Below, in pieces: positions 1 to 7,526 of a stretch of 14,613 nt of DNA. The notes under the pieces were generated by a model. That model had not been told where the DNA came from, did not search any database, and was given only the letters and a program-made list of their open reading frames with translations. Position 1 is the first letter of the stretch. Each line of letters opens with the position of its first letter. The stretch spans positions 1 to 14,613 of the forward strand of contig JAHEYX010000036.1 in the NCBI GenBank assembly GCA_023251415.1, read 5' to 3'. This DNA is from Chitinophagales bacterium. Its GTDB lineage: Bacteria; Bacteroidota; Bacteroidia; Chitinophagales; CAIODY01. The translations under genes and the position numbers were made by a program.

Positions 1-429
1 AGTGATTTTATAATCCGTTTGTTTGGTATCAAACATGCAAAAACCATCGTGATGTTTGGTAGTAAACACCACGTATTTCATTCCGGCATGTGCTGCTGCT
101 ACAGCCCATTTATCAGGGTCGAAGTGCCTTGGATTAAAGGTAGTTTGTAAATTTTCGTATTGCTTAACATATTCAAAATAATTGGCAGCATATGGTCCTT
201 TACGCTGGCACCAATCTTCATCTTCCGGACAAAGACTCCAACTTTCTACAATACCCCATTGGCTATAAGTTCCCCAATGCATCAATAAACCAAACTTATA
301 GTTTTGCCAGGTGTTTAACTTTTTAATCACCATTGAATCCTTAGGAGGTATATAGGTTTGATGTTGTGCAATTGCCGTTGTGCAACTCCATAGGAACAGT
401 AAAATAAGTACTTGAATATGCTTTTTCAT
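1..429 (-). CDS. Alpha-L-fucosidase, GH29 family, exported (N-terminal 143 residues, cut by window edge)
   Basis: Exo-acting glycosidase expected to release terminal alpha-L-fucose from glycans outside the cytoplasm. The frame is open from the ATG at 429 to the window edge, so the nucleophile aspartate and the C-terminal half lie outside. Residues 1-22 form a signal peptide (LILLFLWSC...AIAQ). Either signal peptidase I cleavage after AIA or a weak lipobox (LWSC, Cys16) is possible. GH29 signatures visible are KFGLLMHWGTYS (44-55, with the substrate-binding His-Trp pair), the VESWS region (61-65), FNPRHFDPDKW (98-108) and FTTKHHDGFCMF (122-133). The His-His pair in KHHDGF matches substrate-binding histidines known in the family. 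It diverges from a GH3 glycosidase, which fits a glycan-degradation locus. The family call is strong, but exact linkage specificity cannot be read from this part. Confidence 0.92.
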   Translation of the reverse strand, partial: MKKHIQVLILLFLWSCTTAIAQHQTYIPPKDSMVIKKLNTWQNYKFGLLMHWGTYSQWGIVESWSLCPEDEDWCQRKGPYAANYFEYVKQYENLQTTFNPRHFDPDKWAVAAAHAGMKYVVFTTKHHDGFCMFDTKQTDYKIT

Positions 430-470
430 TTTATAAAAATACTACTTTTATTTTTTTAAACTCGATTTCA
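430..470. promoter_or_regulatory. Divergent promoter region between the GH29 and GH3 genes
   Basis: The only DNA separating the two divergent glycosidase genes is 41 bp and very AT-rich. Each strand has a 7-of-8 match to the Bacteroidota -7 box TAnnTTTG: TACTTTTA at 443-450 for the + gene and TATTTTTA (complement of 434-441) for the - gene. No convincing -33 TTTG is seen for either. The short shared region suggests co-regulation, but in DNA this AT-rich the boxes could be chance. Confidence 0.3.
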
Positions 471-3116
471 ATGCGCCGTTATTGTTTGCTTCTACTGCTA
501 TTTTTTTATTGTTACCATTTATCGGGTCAAAATACTGCGGCCTATAAAAATGCCAATTTACCGGTCGAACAACGGGTTCAAGATTTATTGCAACGGATGA
601 CACCTGAAGAAAAATTTCGTCAGTTGTTTATGATAGCGCATGACAGTAAATTTGATTCGGTACAATACCGCAGTGGAATTTTTGGTTTAGAATTAAGTGC
701 TGATACAAAAATTGCAACTGCAGCCCAGCAATTAATTAATAACAATGCAGAAACAGATGCAGTAGGTACTATTCAGCAATTAAATACCATACAATCGTAT
801 TTAGTCAATCAAACCAGATTGGGAATTCCTGCTTTGTTTTTTGGAGAAGCTTTGCACGGTTTGGTTGCTAAAAATGCGACCGTGTTTCCACAATCCATAG
901 CTCTGGCAGCAAGCTTCGACACCAGTTTAATGCATTGCGTAGCAGAATCAATTGCTTTAGAAACACAACAACGTGGTATTCGACAAGTGCTTTCACCGGT
1001 AGTTAACATTGCTTCAGATGTACGTTGGGGACGTGTTGAAGAAACTTACGGAGAAGATCCTTTTCTGAGTGCAGAAATGGGAGTTGCCTTTGTTCAAGAA
1101 TTTGAAAAACGAAATATCATTACAACACCCAAACACTTTGTAGCAAATGTAGGAGATGGTGGTCGCGATAGTTATCCCATTCATGTTGATGAACGCACTT
1201 TGAATGACCTTTATTTATACCCATTCAAAGCATGTATTTTGAGAGGCGGCTCCCGCTCCATTATGAGTAGTTACAATTCGCTGAATGGAACAGCCTGCAG
1301 CATGAACAGCGACTTGTTACAAAAGAAACTAAAACAGGAATGGCAATTTAAAGGATATGTAATTTCAGATGCCGGTGCAGTTGGCGGTGCAAATGTATTA
1401 CATCATACTTCTGTTGATTATCCTAATTCCGGTAAATTGGCTATTGAAAACGGAATGGATGTTATTTTCCAAACTGCTATACAACACGATCAACTGTTTA
1501 ATCTTTATTTCTTAAACGGAAAAGTATCGAGTGCTGCAATTGATTCGGCAGTGGCACGTGTATTACGCATAAAATTTACACTTGGATTATTTGAACACCC
1601 GTATGCTTCTTTGACCGCTATCGCTAAAGAAAAACATAAAGCCTTGGCAAAACAAGCGGCTATTGAAAGCATGGTGTTGTTAAAAAACAAAAACAAGTTG
1701 CTCCCACTTTCAAAGTCCATCAAGTCCATTGCAGTTATAGGTCGAGATGCTGTTGATTGCCGCCTGGGTGGCTATTCAGGTGTGAGTGCAAATCCGGTTA
1801 ACTTAGTAGAAGGTTTGAAAACACATTGTGCTCCTACTACTAAAATTACGTATAGTGAAGGTGTTGGTCGCAGCTTTTCGAATTTCACCACGATTCCAAC
1901 TGAAGTATTATTTATTGATTCGTTTACACATGGTGTACAGAGCAAGTACTTTTCCAATATAACCCTGAAAGCACCGGCTGCGGTTGAACGCAATGAATCG
2001 ATCTTGGATTTCTATTACACTTTTTATTCGCCTGATCCTAAAATAAGCAGTGATTATTTTTCGGCAGTATTTACTACACAATTAAAAGCTCCGAAGTCGG
2101 GTAATTATCAAATTGGATTAGCCGGAAATGATGGGTATCGTTTATACATAGATGGTAAATTGGTAATCGATGGTTGGCAAAAAACAGGGTTTCATCAACA
2201 AACTGTAGCATTTGATTTTGTTCAGTATAAGCGGTATGCATTACGTATTGAATTTTATGAAAGTGTTGGCAATGCCCAATTGAAGCTGATTTGGAACATG
2301 CAAACCCAAAATGAGGAACAGGTTAAAATGGAAGAAGCAATTAATCGTGCAAAACAAGCTGAGGTAATTTTATTTTATGGAGGAATAGAAGAAGGAGAAT
2401 TTCAAGATCGCAAATCGCTGCGTCTTCAAGGATTTCAAGAGCAGTTACTTTTGCAATTAGCGGCCTTACATAAACCGATGATTGTTTTACTAAGTGGTGG
2501 TAGTGCTGTAAATATGGCTAATTGGATAGATAGTGTTGATGCTGTACTTGAAACATGGTATGGCGGCGAACAACAAGGAAATGCAATAGCCGAATTACTG
2601 TTGGGCGAACAAAATCCATCCGGCAAATTGCCTATTACCTTTCCAATGAGTGAAGGGCAATTACCCTTGGTGTATAACCATCAACCAACAGGACGTGGTG
2701 ATGATTATATAGATGGAAGTGGACATCCCTTGTTTCCTTTTGGTTTTGGTTTAAGTTATACCACTTTCGAGTATAACAATATCCATCTTGATAAAGCGGT
2801 TCTCCATTCCGATGAAACTGTAACAATTGAATTTGAAATGAAAAATACCGGAACTGTTGATGGAGTTGAAGTGGTAGAATTATACATCAATCAACCAGTA
2901 GCTGAATTAACGCAGCCTGTAATTGCTTTAAAACAATTTAAACGAGTAGCATTAAAGGCCGGTGAACAAAAAGTAGTACAGTTGCAATTAGCGGCTGCTG
3001 CTTTAGTGCATTCAAATTCTAGCAATCAGGATGTTTTAGAAAAGGGCGAGTATTATATTAAGATAGGTAGTTCAAGTCGGAACTTGCCATTAAAAGCAGT
3101 AATAAAGGTTGAATAA
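471..3116 (+). CDS. Glycoside hydrolase family 3 beta-glucosidase/beta-xylosidase with inserted PA14 domain
   Basis: Secreted exo-beta-glycosidase of 881 aa, hydrolysing non-reducing-end beta-linked sugars, probably in the periplasm. A signal peptide covers residues 1-20 (ends SGQ). The GH3 N-terminal barrel (about 35-370) contains GEALHG (125-130), GRVEETYGEDPF (187-198), PKHFVAN (220-226), MSSYNSLNG (265-273) and the nucleophile motif GYVISDAG, with Asp300 the expected nucleophile. The GH3 C-terminal domain starts near 395 and is interrupted by a PA14-like beta domain (about 485-610; GNYQIGLAGNDGYRLYIDG, then LRIEFYES). It resumes with the acid/base region EEGEFQDRKSL (640-650; Glu641 or Glu643). 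A fibronectin-III-like domain closes the protein (about 770-880) after PFGFGLSYT. GEALHG and SDAG resemble xylosidase-type GH3 members more than classic SDW glucosidases, so the substrate is open. An esterase gene follows on the same strand 61 bp later. Confidence 0.93.
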   Translation: MRRYCLLLLLFFYCYHLSGQNTAAYKNANLPVEQRVQDLLQRMTPEEKFRQLFMIAHDSKFDSVQYRSGIFGLELSADTKIATAAQQLINNNAETDAVGTIQQLNTIQSYLVNQTRLGIPALFFGEALHGLVAKNATVFPQSIALAASFDTSLMHCVAESIALETQQRGIRQVLSPVVNIASDVRWGRVEETYGEDPFLSAEMGVAFVQEFEKRNIITTPKHFVANVGDGGRDSYPIHVDERTLNDLYLYPFKACILRGGSRSIMSSYNSLNGTACSMNSDLLQKKLKQEWQFKGYVISDAGAVGGANVLHHTSVDYPNSGKLAIENGMDVIFQTAIQHDQLFNLYFLNGKVSSAAIDSAVARVLRIKFTLGLFEHPYASLTAIAKEKHKALAKQAAIESMVLLKNKNKLLPLSKSIKSIAVIGRDAVDCRLGGYSGVSANPVNLVEGLKTHCAPTTKITYSEGVGRSFSNFTTIPTEVLFIDSFTHGVQSKYFSNITLKAPAAVERNESILDFYYTFYSPDPKISSDYFSAVFTTQLKAPKSGNYQIGLAGNDGYRLYIDGKLVIDGWQKTGFHQQTVAFDFVQYKRYALRIEFYESVGNAQLKLIWNMQTQNEEQVKMEEAINRAKQAEVILFYGGIEEGEFQDRKSLRLQGFQEQLLLQLAALHKPMIVLLSGGSAVNMANWIDSVDAVLETWYGGEQQGNAIAELLLGEQNPSGKLPITFPMSEGQLPLVYNHQPTGRGDDYIDGSGHPLFPFGFGLSYTTFEYNNIHLDKAVLHSDETVTIEFEMKNTGTVDGVEVVELYINQPVAELTQPVIALKQFKRVALKAGEQKVVQLQLAAAALVHSNSSNQDVLEKGEYYIKIGSSSRNLPLKAVIKVE

Positions 3117-3177
3117 TTCGCCTATTTTTAAAGCACCAGTTTACAATAACCAATTGCAATACCCTATCAACTATCCA

Positions 3178-3897
3178 ATGCGAATAATTACGATACTACT
3201 TTCCCTATTCATTTCGAGTACAGTGCTCTATGCCGAAAATAATAAATCGCTTTCCTTAGCTTATTTAGTTCGTGAAGCGCGCATTAAATCCACTCACCCA
3301 CCCTTGTTATTATTATTACATGGCTATGGCAGTAATGAAGCCGACTTGTTTTCTTTTGCTCCACAATTGCCGGATAAATTCTTAGTAATAAGTGCACAAG
3401 CGCCAAACAAATTAGCAACAAACAGTTATGCTTGGTATCCATTAAATTTCGAAGCAGGACAGCCTGCATTCAAAGTTGCAGATTTTGAAAAGAGCAGAAA
3501 GCAATTGCTTAATTTTATTGAAGAGTTAAAAAAGAAATACACTATCGATACTACTCAAATTTATCTTTGTGGTTTTAGTCAAGGAGCGGTAATGAGTTAT
3601 GCTATTGCTTTAACGCAACCTGAAATCGTGAAAGGAATTGCAGTAATGAGTGGACGAATACCTGAAGAATTAAAACCGATGGTAAGCAAAAGTTCGGCCT
3701 TAAAAAACGTTCGATTATTTATTAGTCACGGCAAAAATGATCCGGTAATAAATTATGCAACTGCATTAGCAGCAGTAGATTTTTTACACACGCTTGGTTT
3801 GATACCTTTATTTAAAAGCTATGAGGCCGTGCATGAAATAAATGCAGCAATGTTTAATGACCTGCTGGAATGGTTAAATCAAAGCGATAAAAAGTAA
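3178..3897 (+). CDS. Exported alpha/beta-hydrolase esterase (phospholipase/carboxylesterase family)
   Basis: Serine esterase of 239 aa from the ATG at 3178. An earlier in-frame ATG at 3109 would overlap the GH3 gene and add 23 residues in front of an otherwise normal signal peptide (MRIITILLSLFISSTVLYAE), so the later start is preferred. The domain is of the acyl-protein-thioesterase/carboxylesterase type: LLLLHGYGSNEADL (44-57) with the oxyanion-hole region, the nucleophile elbow GFSQG (Ser134), HGKNDPVI with Asp188, and AVHEIN with His219 completing the triad. Its position 61 bp after the GH3 glycosidase on the same strand suggests co-transcription and possibly removal of acyl groups from sugars. 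That substrate is inference only; the fold also covers general carboxylesterases. Confidence 0.85.
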   Translation: MRIITILLSLFISSTVLYAENNKSLSLAYLVREARIKSTHPPLLLLLHGYGSNEADLFSFAPQLPDKFLVISAQAPNKLATNSYAWYPLNFEAGQPAFKVADFEKSRKQLLNFIEELKKKYTIDTTQIYLCGFSQGAVMSYAIALTQPEIVKGIAVMSGRIPEELKPMVSKSSALKNVRLFISHGKNDPVINYATALAAVDFLHTLGLIPLFKSYEAVHEINAAMFNDLLEWLNQSDKK

Positions 3898-3917
3898 AGG
3901 ACAGTTTTAATTAAGTA

Positions 3918-3933
3918 AAACAAGGTTTTGTTT
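3918..3933 (+). terminator. Weak AT-rich hairpin after the esterase gene
   Basis: A perfect 6-bp inverted repeat AAACAA-GGTT-TTGTTT lies 21 bp after the esterase stop. The stem is AT-rich and the 3' T-run is only three bases within the stem itself, so it is at best a weak intrinsic terminator. Its position between two transcription units is the main support. Confidence 0.25.
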
Positions 3934-3973
3934 CTGCTAATGATTAACAGAACCTAAATTCATAAATGCCTGT

Positions 3974-4002
3974 TTTGAATTGGAAATTGTTTTACATCTT
4001 TG
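3974..4002 (+). promoter_or_regulatory. Bacteroidota-type promoter upstream of the SnoaL-like gene
   Basis: TTTG at 3974-3977 is followed after 17 bp by CATCTTTG at 3995-4002, a 7-of-8 match to the -7 box TAnnTTTG. The spacing fits the known TTTG/TAnnTTTG arrangement of the major sigma factor in this phylum. Transcription would start near 4008, leaving a leader of about 26 nt before the ATG at 4035. Confidence 0.5.
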
Positions 4003-4034
4003 TAATTAATTATTATTAAAATCAATTATTTATT

Positions 4035-4394
4035 ATGACCAACTTAGAACGTGCACAAGACATTTATGAACTACTTGCTAAAGGCCAATTATTTGATGCT
4101 TTTGAAAAATATTATGCTGAAAATGTAGTAATGGAAGATATTGGCGAAAACAATCGTCGCATTGGGAAAGCTGCTTGTCGCATTCACGAACTAGAATTTA
4201 TGAATGCCGTTGAAGCCTTTTTAGGAATGGGAGTAGATGGCTTTACTGTAAGTGCTGATGGTGCTACTGTAATGATTGAAAACTGGTTGGAACTTCAATT
4301 TAAAGGTGCTCCGGCTCCGATTAAAATGGCACAAGTTGCAGTACAACAATGGGAAAATGGCTTAATCGTTAATGAACGTTTTTACCATAAATAA
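4035..4394 (+). CDS. NTF2-like / SnoaL-like domain protein
   Basis: Small cytosolic protein of 119 aa with the NTF2-like cone fold expected of SnoaL-type proteins. Visible family features are the N-terminal helices (LERAQDIYELLAKGQLFDAFEKYYAENVVMED), then alternating strands ending with VQQWENGLIVNERFYH, where a conserved tryptophan and the 'G-I-x-x-E-R-F-Y' end are typical. There is no signal peptide. Members of this fold range from isomerases and cyclases to non-catalytic ligand-binding proteins, and I see no residue that fixes an activity. It has its own likely promoter and is followed 66 bp later by an AHSA1-like gene on the same strand. Confidence 0.75.
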   Translation: MTNLERAQDIYELLAKGQLFDAFEKYYAENVVMEDIGENNRRIGKAACRIHELEFMNAVEAFLGMGVDGFTVSADGATVMIENWLELQFKGAPAPIKMAQVAVQQWENGLIVNERFYHK

Positions 4395-4460
4395 AGTATT
4401 GTAATTATACGAATCAATATTTATCTAAGCTTTATTAAAGAATGAATTTGATAATACACT

Positions 4461-4844
4461 ATGAAAAATTTCAAAAAGTACTTTCTCATTTCTGCAGAAC
4501 CTGAAACAGTTTATGCCGCATTAACGTTTGAACCAACCATAATGTTATGGACCGGTCAAAAAGCTGTAATGAAAGAAGAGCCGCAAACTGAATTTTCCTT
4601 ATGGGATGATAGTATTGTGGGAATGAACTTAGCTTTTGAGAAAGGCAAATTAATTCAACAAGAGTGGTATTTTGGTGATCAAGCAGAACCCTCAATCGTT
4701 ACCCTTAAATTACACCCGCACAAAAAAGGAACATCAGTTGAATTAAACCACACCAATATACCGGATGAAGCCTTCGAGGATATTTGCGAAGGTTGGATTG
4801 AAGCCTACTTTGGCGCTTTAATTGAATTTTATGATGAAGATTAA
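4461..4844 (+). CDS. AHSA1/START-like (SRPBCC superfamily) domain protein
   Basis: Cytosolic protein of 127 aa. The N-terminal pattern KKYFLISAEPETVYAALT followed by a tryptophan (MLWTGQ), a central FSLWDDSIVGMNLAFEKGKLIQQEW and the final helix DEAFEDICEGWIEAYFGALIEFYDE matches small START-like proteins related to the C-terminal domain of the Hsp90 co-chaperone Aha1. These have a helix-grip fold with a hydrophobic cavity. The product is acidic at its C-terminus and complete in length for a single-domain member. The ligand or partner is unknown, since bacterial AHSA1-like proteins seldom have assigned functions. No strong promoter is visible in the 66-bp gap before it, so transcription together with the SnoaL-like gene is plausible. 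Confidence 0.8.
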   Translation: MKNFKKYFLISAEPETVYAALTFEPTIMLWTGQKAVMKEEPQTEFSLWDDSIVGMNLAFEKGKLIQQEWYFGDQAEPSIVTLKLHPHKKGTSVELNHTNIPDEAFEDICEGWIEAYFGALIEFYDED

Positions 4845-4897
4845 TTACTAAAGCGCTTACTGTTTTATTCTACTCACTTAAACCGGTTATAAATAGC

Positions 4898-4905
4898 TAC
4901 CTTGC
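4898..4905 (+). promoter_or_regulatory. Possible -7 element before the DEAD-box helicase gene
   Basis: TACCTTGC at 4898-4905 resembles the frequent Bacteroidota -7 sequence TACCTTTGC with one T missing. It sits 19 bp before the ATG at 4925. No clear TTTG -33 box is present at 17-21 bp upstream, so this is a weak call. Confidence 0.25.
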
Positions 4906-4924
4906 GTCTTCAAATATAGCTATC

Positions 4925-6262
4925 ATGACTTTTGCTGATTTAAATTTAAATCGTTCACTTTGGAATGCACTTGAAGATATGGGTTTACAAACACCCACCA
5001 CAATTCAAGAAAAGGCATTTTCACCTATAATGTCGGGCCGCGATATTGTTGGAATTGCCCAAACCGGCACCGGAAAAACACTGGCTTTTCTTTTGCCTTG
5101 TTTGCGAATGTGGCAATTTACTAAAGACAAAAGTGTTCAATTGCTCATATTAGTTCCAACTCGAGAACTTGTTGCACAAATTGTGCTTGAAGTTCAAAAG
5201 TTAACCAAATACATGAATGCTTCAGTAGTTGGTGTTTATGGTGGGGCCAATATTAATACCCAAGCTGCCGAACTTAAAAACGGCGCTGATGTTTTAGTAG
5301 CTACTCCCGGACGATTATTAGATCTTGCTTTAAACAATCATTTAAAGTTAAAACAAGTTAAAAAATTGGTGATCGATGAAGTGGATGAAATGATGGATTT
5401 AGGTTTTCGTACACAATTAACACGCGTATTGGATTTACTTCCAGCAAAACGCCAAAACTTATTGTTTTCGGCAACCATGACAACAGAAGTGGAATTATTA
5501 ATACAAGATTTTTTTACTCAACCACAAGTTGTTGAAGCTTCACCAACCGGAACACCGTTAGAGAGTATCCTACAAATTGGCTATCCGGTACCGAACTTCT
5601 ATACTAAAATTAATTTATTACACCATTTGCTGAGTACTGATAGCACAATGACTAAAGTATTGGTGTTTATCGCAACCAAAAAACAAGCTGATTTGGTTCA
5701 TGAAAATTTAACCCAATTAATGCCGGAAGGTATTGGTATTATACATGCAAATCGTGCTCAGAATGTGCGTTTTGAAGCTGTAAAAGAATTTAAGAACGGA
5801 ACCAATCGTGTATTGATTGCAACGGATATTATTGCACGTGGGATGGATATAAGTGAAGTAACGCACGTTATTAATTTTGATATGCCTGATGTTCCTGAAA
5901 ATTATATTCATCGTATTGGTCGAACAGGTCGTGCCGATAAAGAAGGTATAGCCATTAGCTTTATAACAAAAGCAGAAAAAGAATTTCAAAGCCAGGTTGA
6001 AGCGTTGATGAAGTTTAAAATAAAAATGAAGCGCTTTCCAGCTGATGTTAGTAAGTCTGTCGAATTGATAGCCAGCGAAATGCCGGTAGATGTTAATCGT
6101 ATTATTCATCTCAAACCCTTAAATGAGGCTATTTCAGGACCTTCATTTCATGAAAAGAAAAAGAAGAATAAAAAAGTAAATGTTATTGTAAGCCATAAAG
6201 AACGTATGCTTAAAAAATATGGCAAACCTAAAACCAGAGGGCAAAAGCCAAAGAAAAAATAA
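4925..6262 (+). CDS. DEAD-box ATP-dependent RNA helicase (RhlE-like), DEVD variant
   Basis: Cytosolic RNA helicase of 445 aa, expected to unwind short RNA duplexes during ribosome assembly, RNA decay or cold growth. All core motifs are present: the Q motif region (FADLNLN...TPTTIQ, 3-28), Walker A AQTGTGKT (45-52), PTREL (78-82), GG (106-107), TPGR (127-130), motif II DEVD (151-154), SAT (182-184), the VLVFIATKK strand (245-253), motif V ATDIIARGMDI (299-309) and motif VI HRIGRTGR (329-336). Motif II has valine in place of the alanine of DEAD. The C-terminal tail from about 409 is short and very lysine-rich (EKKKKNKK...KPKTRGQKPKKK), a likely non-specific RNA-binding extension like those in RhlE/CshA-type proteins. 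The exact paralogue cannot be set from sequence alone. Confidence 0.93.
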   Translation: MTFADLNLNRSLWNALEDMGLQTPTTIQEKAFSPIMSGRDIVGIAQTGTGKTLAFLLPCLRMWQFTKDKSVQLLILVPTRELVAQIVLEVQKLTKYMNASVVGVYGGANINTQAAELKNGADVLVATPGRLLDLALNNHLKLKQVKKLVIDEVDEMMDLGFRTQLTRVLDLLPAKRQNLLFSATMTTEVELLIQDFFTQPQVVEASPTGTPLESILQIGYPVPNFYTKINLLHHLLSTDSTMTKVLVFIATKKQADLVHENLTQLMPEGIGIIHANRAQNVRFEAVKEFKNGTNRVLIATDIIARGMDISEVTHVINFDMPDVPENYIHRIGRTGRADKEGIAISFITKAEKEFQSQVEALMKFKIKMKRFPADVSKSVELIASEMPVDVNRIIHLKPLNEAISGPSFHEKKKKNKKVNVIVSHKERMLKKYGKPKTRGQKPKKK

Positions 6263-6318
6263 TAGTGCTGCAACCTAATTACCGGTTATCCCATCTATAC
6301 AATTAACACGAATTGAAA

Positions 6319-7116
6319 ATGGCACAATCCAGCATTACCATAAAAATTAATCAACCTTGTGGGGAAGATTTTAACAGTATGCCTGTTTCAGCGCAAGGTC
6401 ATTATTGTGCCCGTTGTGAAAAGTACTTGACCGATTTTAGCAGTTGGTCGACCGACGAATTAGTTGGTTTTATTCAACAGCATAAAAAGAATATTGGTTG
6501 TGGCCGCTTCAATGAAGAGCAACTAAATCGAGCATTTCCAATTCTTGAAAGCAAGCCAACTCCATTCTTTTGGCAAAAATGGGCAGCAGTTGCGCTATTG
6601 TTTCCGATGCTGAATTCTGCCTTTGCTCAAGCATCAAGTAAGAAGATTGGGAAACCAATTATACAGGCAGTGGCAGTTGCAAAACCAATGTATAGTGGTA
6701 GGGTATTATTAAACAATGTTGGAGTAGCAGCAATTAAAGTTTTTATACCGGAAACAAACGATACGCTAGTTACAGACAACAATGGCGTTTTTCGTTTCAC
6801 GCTTTCAGATACGATTAAATCAGCTGCTTTAACATTCGAACTGCCTGAACACAAGGGTGTGTTTTATACGCCAACACAAGTAAAAGTAAACGATTTAAAG
6901 CAGCAGGGATTTAAATTGATTATAAATTGTTATCCGTTAAAAGAATTAGAAACCAGTGTTATTGAAGAAAAAATCCCTCCAATGGTATACGAACAGGTTA
7001 TAATTCAAGGGGGATTTCAGGTTTACGCTGGTATTCCTGAAATAATTGAAACCCCTATTAAAAAGCGGAGTATTTGGTATCGATTAGTTCATCTCAGAAA
7101 AAACAAAACATGGTAA
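6319..7116 (+). CDS. Four-cysteine membrane protein with carboxypeptidase-regulatory-like domain
   Basis: Protein of 265 aa from the ATG at 6319. An in-frame TTG two codons earlier is less likely. The N-terminal segment carries Cys14, Cys30, Cys33 and Cys61 in the pattern CGEDF...GHYCARCEKYLTDF...IGCGRF. This is typical of a Bacteroidota family with a small, probably metal-binding module ahead of a membrane anchor. One transmembrane helix lies at about 84-104 (FFWQKWAAVALLFPMLNSAFA). The periplasmic part (about 126-206; SGRVLLNNVGVAAIKVFIP, then VTDNNGVFRFTL) fits a CarboxypepD_reg-like beta-sandwich, the module also found at the N-terminus of SusC-type TonB-dependent transporters. The tail (207-265) is unassigned and ends with a basic stretch. 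The next gene, with a TonB C-terminal domain, overlaps its stop by 7 nt, implying translational coupling. Family placement is fair, but the molecular role is unknown. Confidence 0.7.
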   Translation: MAQSSITIKINQPCGEDFNSMPVSAQGHYCARCEKYLTDFSSWSTDELVGFIQQHKKNIGCGRFNEEQLNRAFPILESKPTPFFWQKWAAVALLFPMLNSAFAQASSKKIGKPIIQAVAVAKPMYSGRVLLNNVGVAAIKVFIPETNDTLVTDNNGVFRFTLSDTIKSAALTFELPEHKGVFYTPTQVKVNDLKQQGFKLIINCYPLKELETSVIEEKIPPMVYEQVIIQGGFQVYAGIPEIIETPIKKRSIWYRLVHLRKNKTW

Positions 7117-7526
7117 AGTTAAGCCTGTTTATTGTGGTGCTATTATTAAGTGTCCTACCATCAAATACACTAAAAAGCCAAGGAAGCGGCTCGAAAAAAA
7201 ACACGCTTGAAAAGGTGCTGAACAATATTGCAGAACCCTATTTTATCGGTTGCGATTCAGCTTTAAATAAATTTATTTATCGCTCATTAAAATACCCTCC
7301 GTTAGCAAAAGAAAATGAAGTAGACGGCCGTATCGTTGTTCGTTTTGCCATTGACGAAAAGGGTAAAGTAAGCGACATTACTCTTCTAAAGGATATTGGT
7401 TATGGCTGCGGAGATGAAGTGGTTCGTGTGTTTAAAGCCATGCCTAATTGGATGCCTGCTATTTATAAAAACAAACCGATTAAATATTACTTGACAAAAT
7501 CGGTTTTATTTAAACTGACTAATTGA
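7110..7526 (+). CDS. TonB C-terminal domain protein, short, exported or membrane-anchored
   Basis: Protein of 138 aa from the ATG at 7110, which overlaps the upstream stop (7114-7116). A TTG at 7074 in the same frame would put 12 extra polar residues before the signal/anchor segment and is disfavoured. Residues 3-19 form a hydrophobic anchor or signal peptide. From about 44 the sequence follows the TonB C-terminal pattern: YFIGCDSALNKFIYRSLKYP, LAKENEVDGRIVVRFAIDEKGKVSDITLLKDIGYGCGDEVVRVFKAMPNWMPAIYKN and a final strand VLFKL. Cys48 and Cys100 may form a disulfide. The proline-rich spacer of true TonB is absent and only about 24 residues separate the anchor from the domain. Spanning the periplasm to contact outer-membrane transporters is therefore doubtful. 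It probably acts with the upstream membrane protein. Confidence 0.78.
   Translation: MVKLSLFIVVLLLSVLPSNTLKSQGSGSKKNTLEKVLNNIAEPYFIGCDSALNKFIYRSLKYPPLAKENEVDGRIVVRFAIDEKGKVSDITLLKDIGYGCGDEVVRVFKAMPNWMPAIYKNKPIKYYLTKSVLFKLTN

Noticed and set aside
3109..3177. Upstream ATG at 3109 as the esterase start
   Set aside because: It overlaps the end of the GH3 gene and adds a polar stretch before a normal signal peptide that begins at 3178.
4848..4862. Palindrome AAGCGCTT after the AHSA1-like gene as a terminator
   Set aside because: It has no loop and no following T-run, and looks like chance or at most a protein-binding site.
5717..6109. 130-codon open frame on the minus strand inside the helicase gene
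   Set aside because: It lies wholly opposite a strongly conserved helicase coding sequence, and its asparagine/isoleucine/threonine-rich translation looks like the complement of that gene.
7074..7109. TTG start for the TonB-domain gene
   Set aside because: It would put 12 polar residues ahead of the hydrophobic signal/anchor; the ATG at 7110 gives a standard N-terminus and a typical short overlap.
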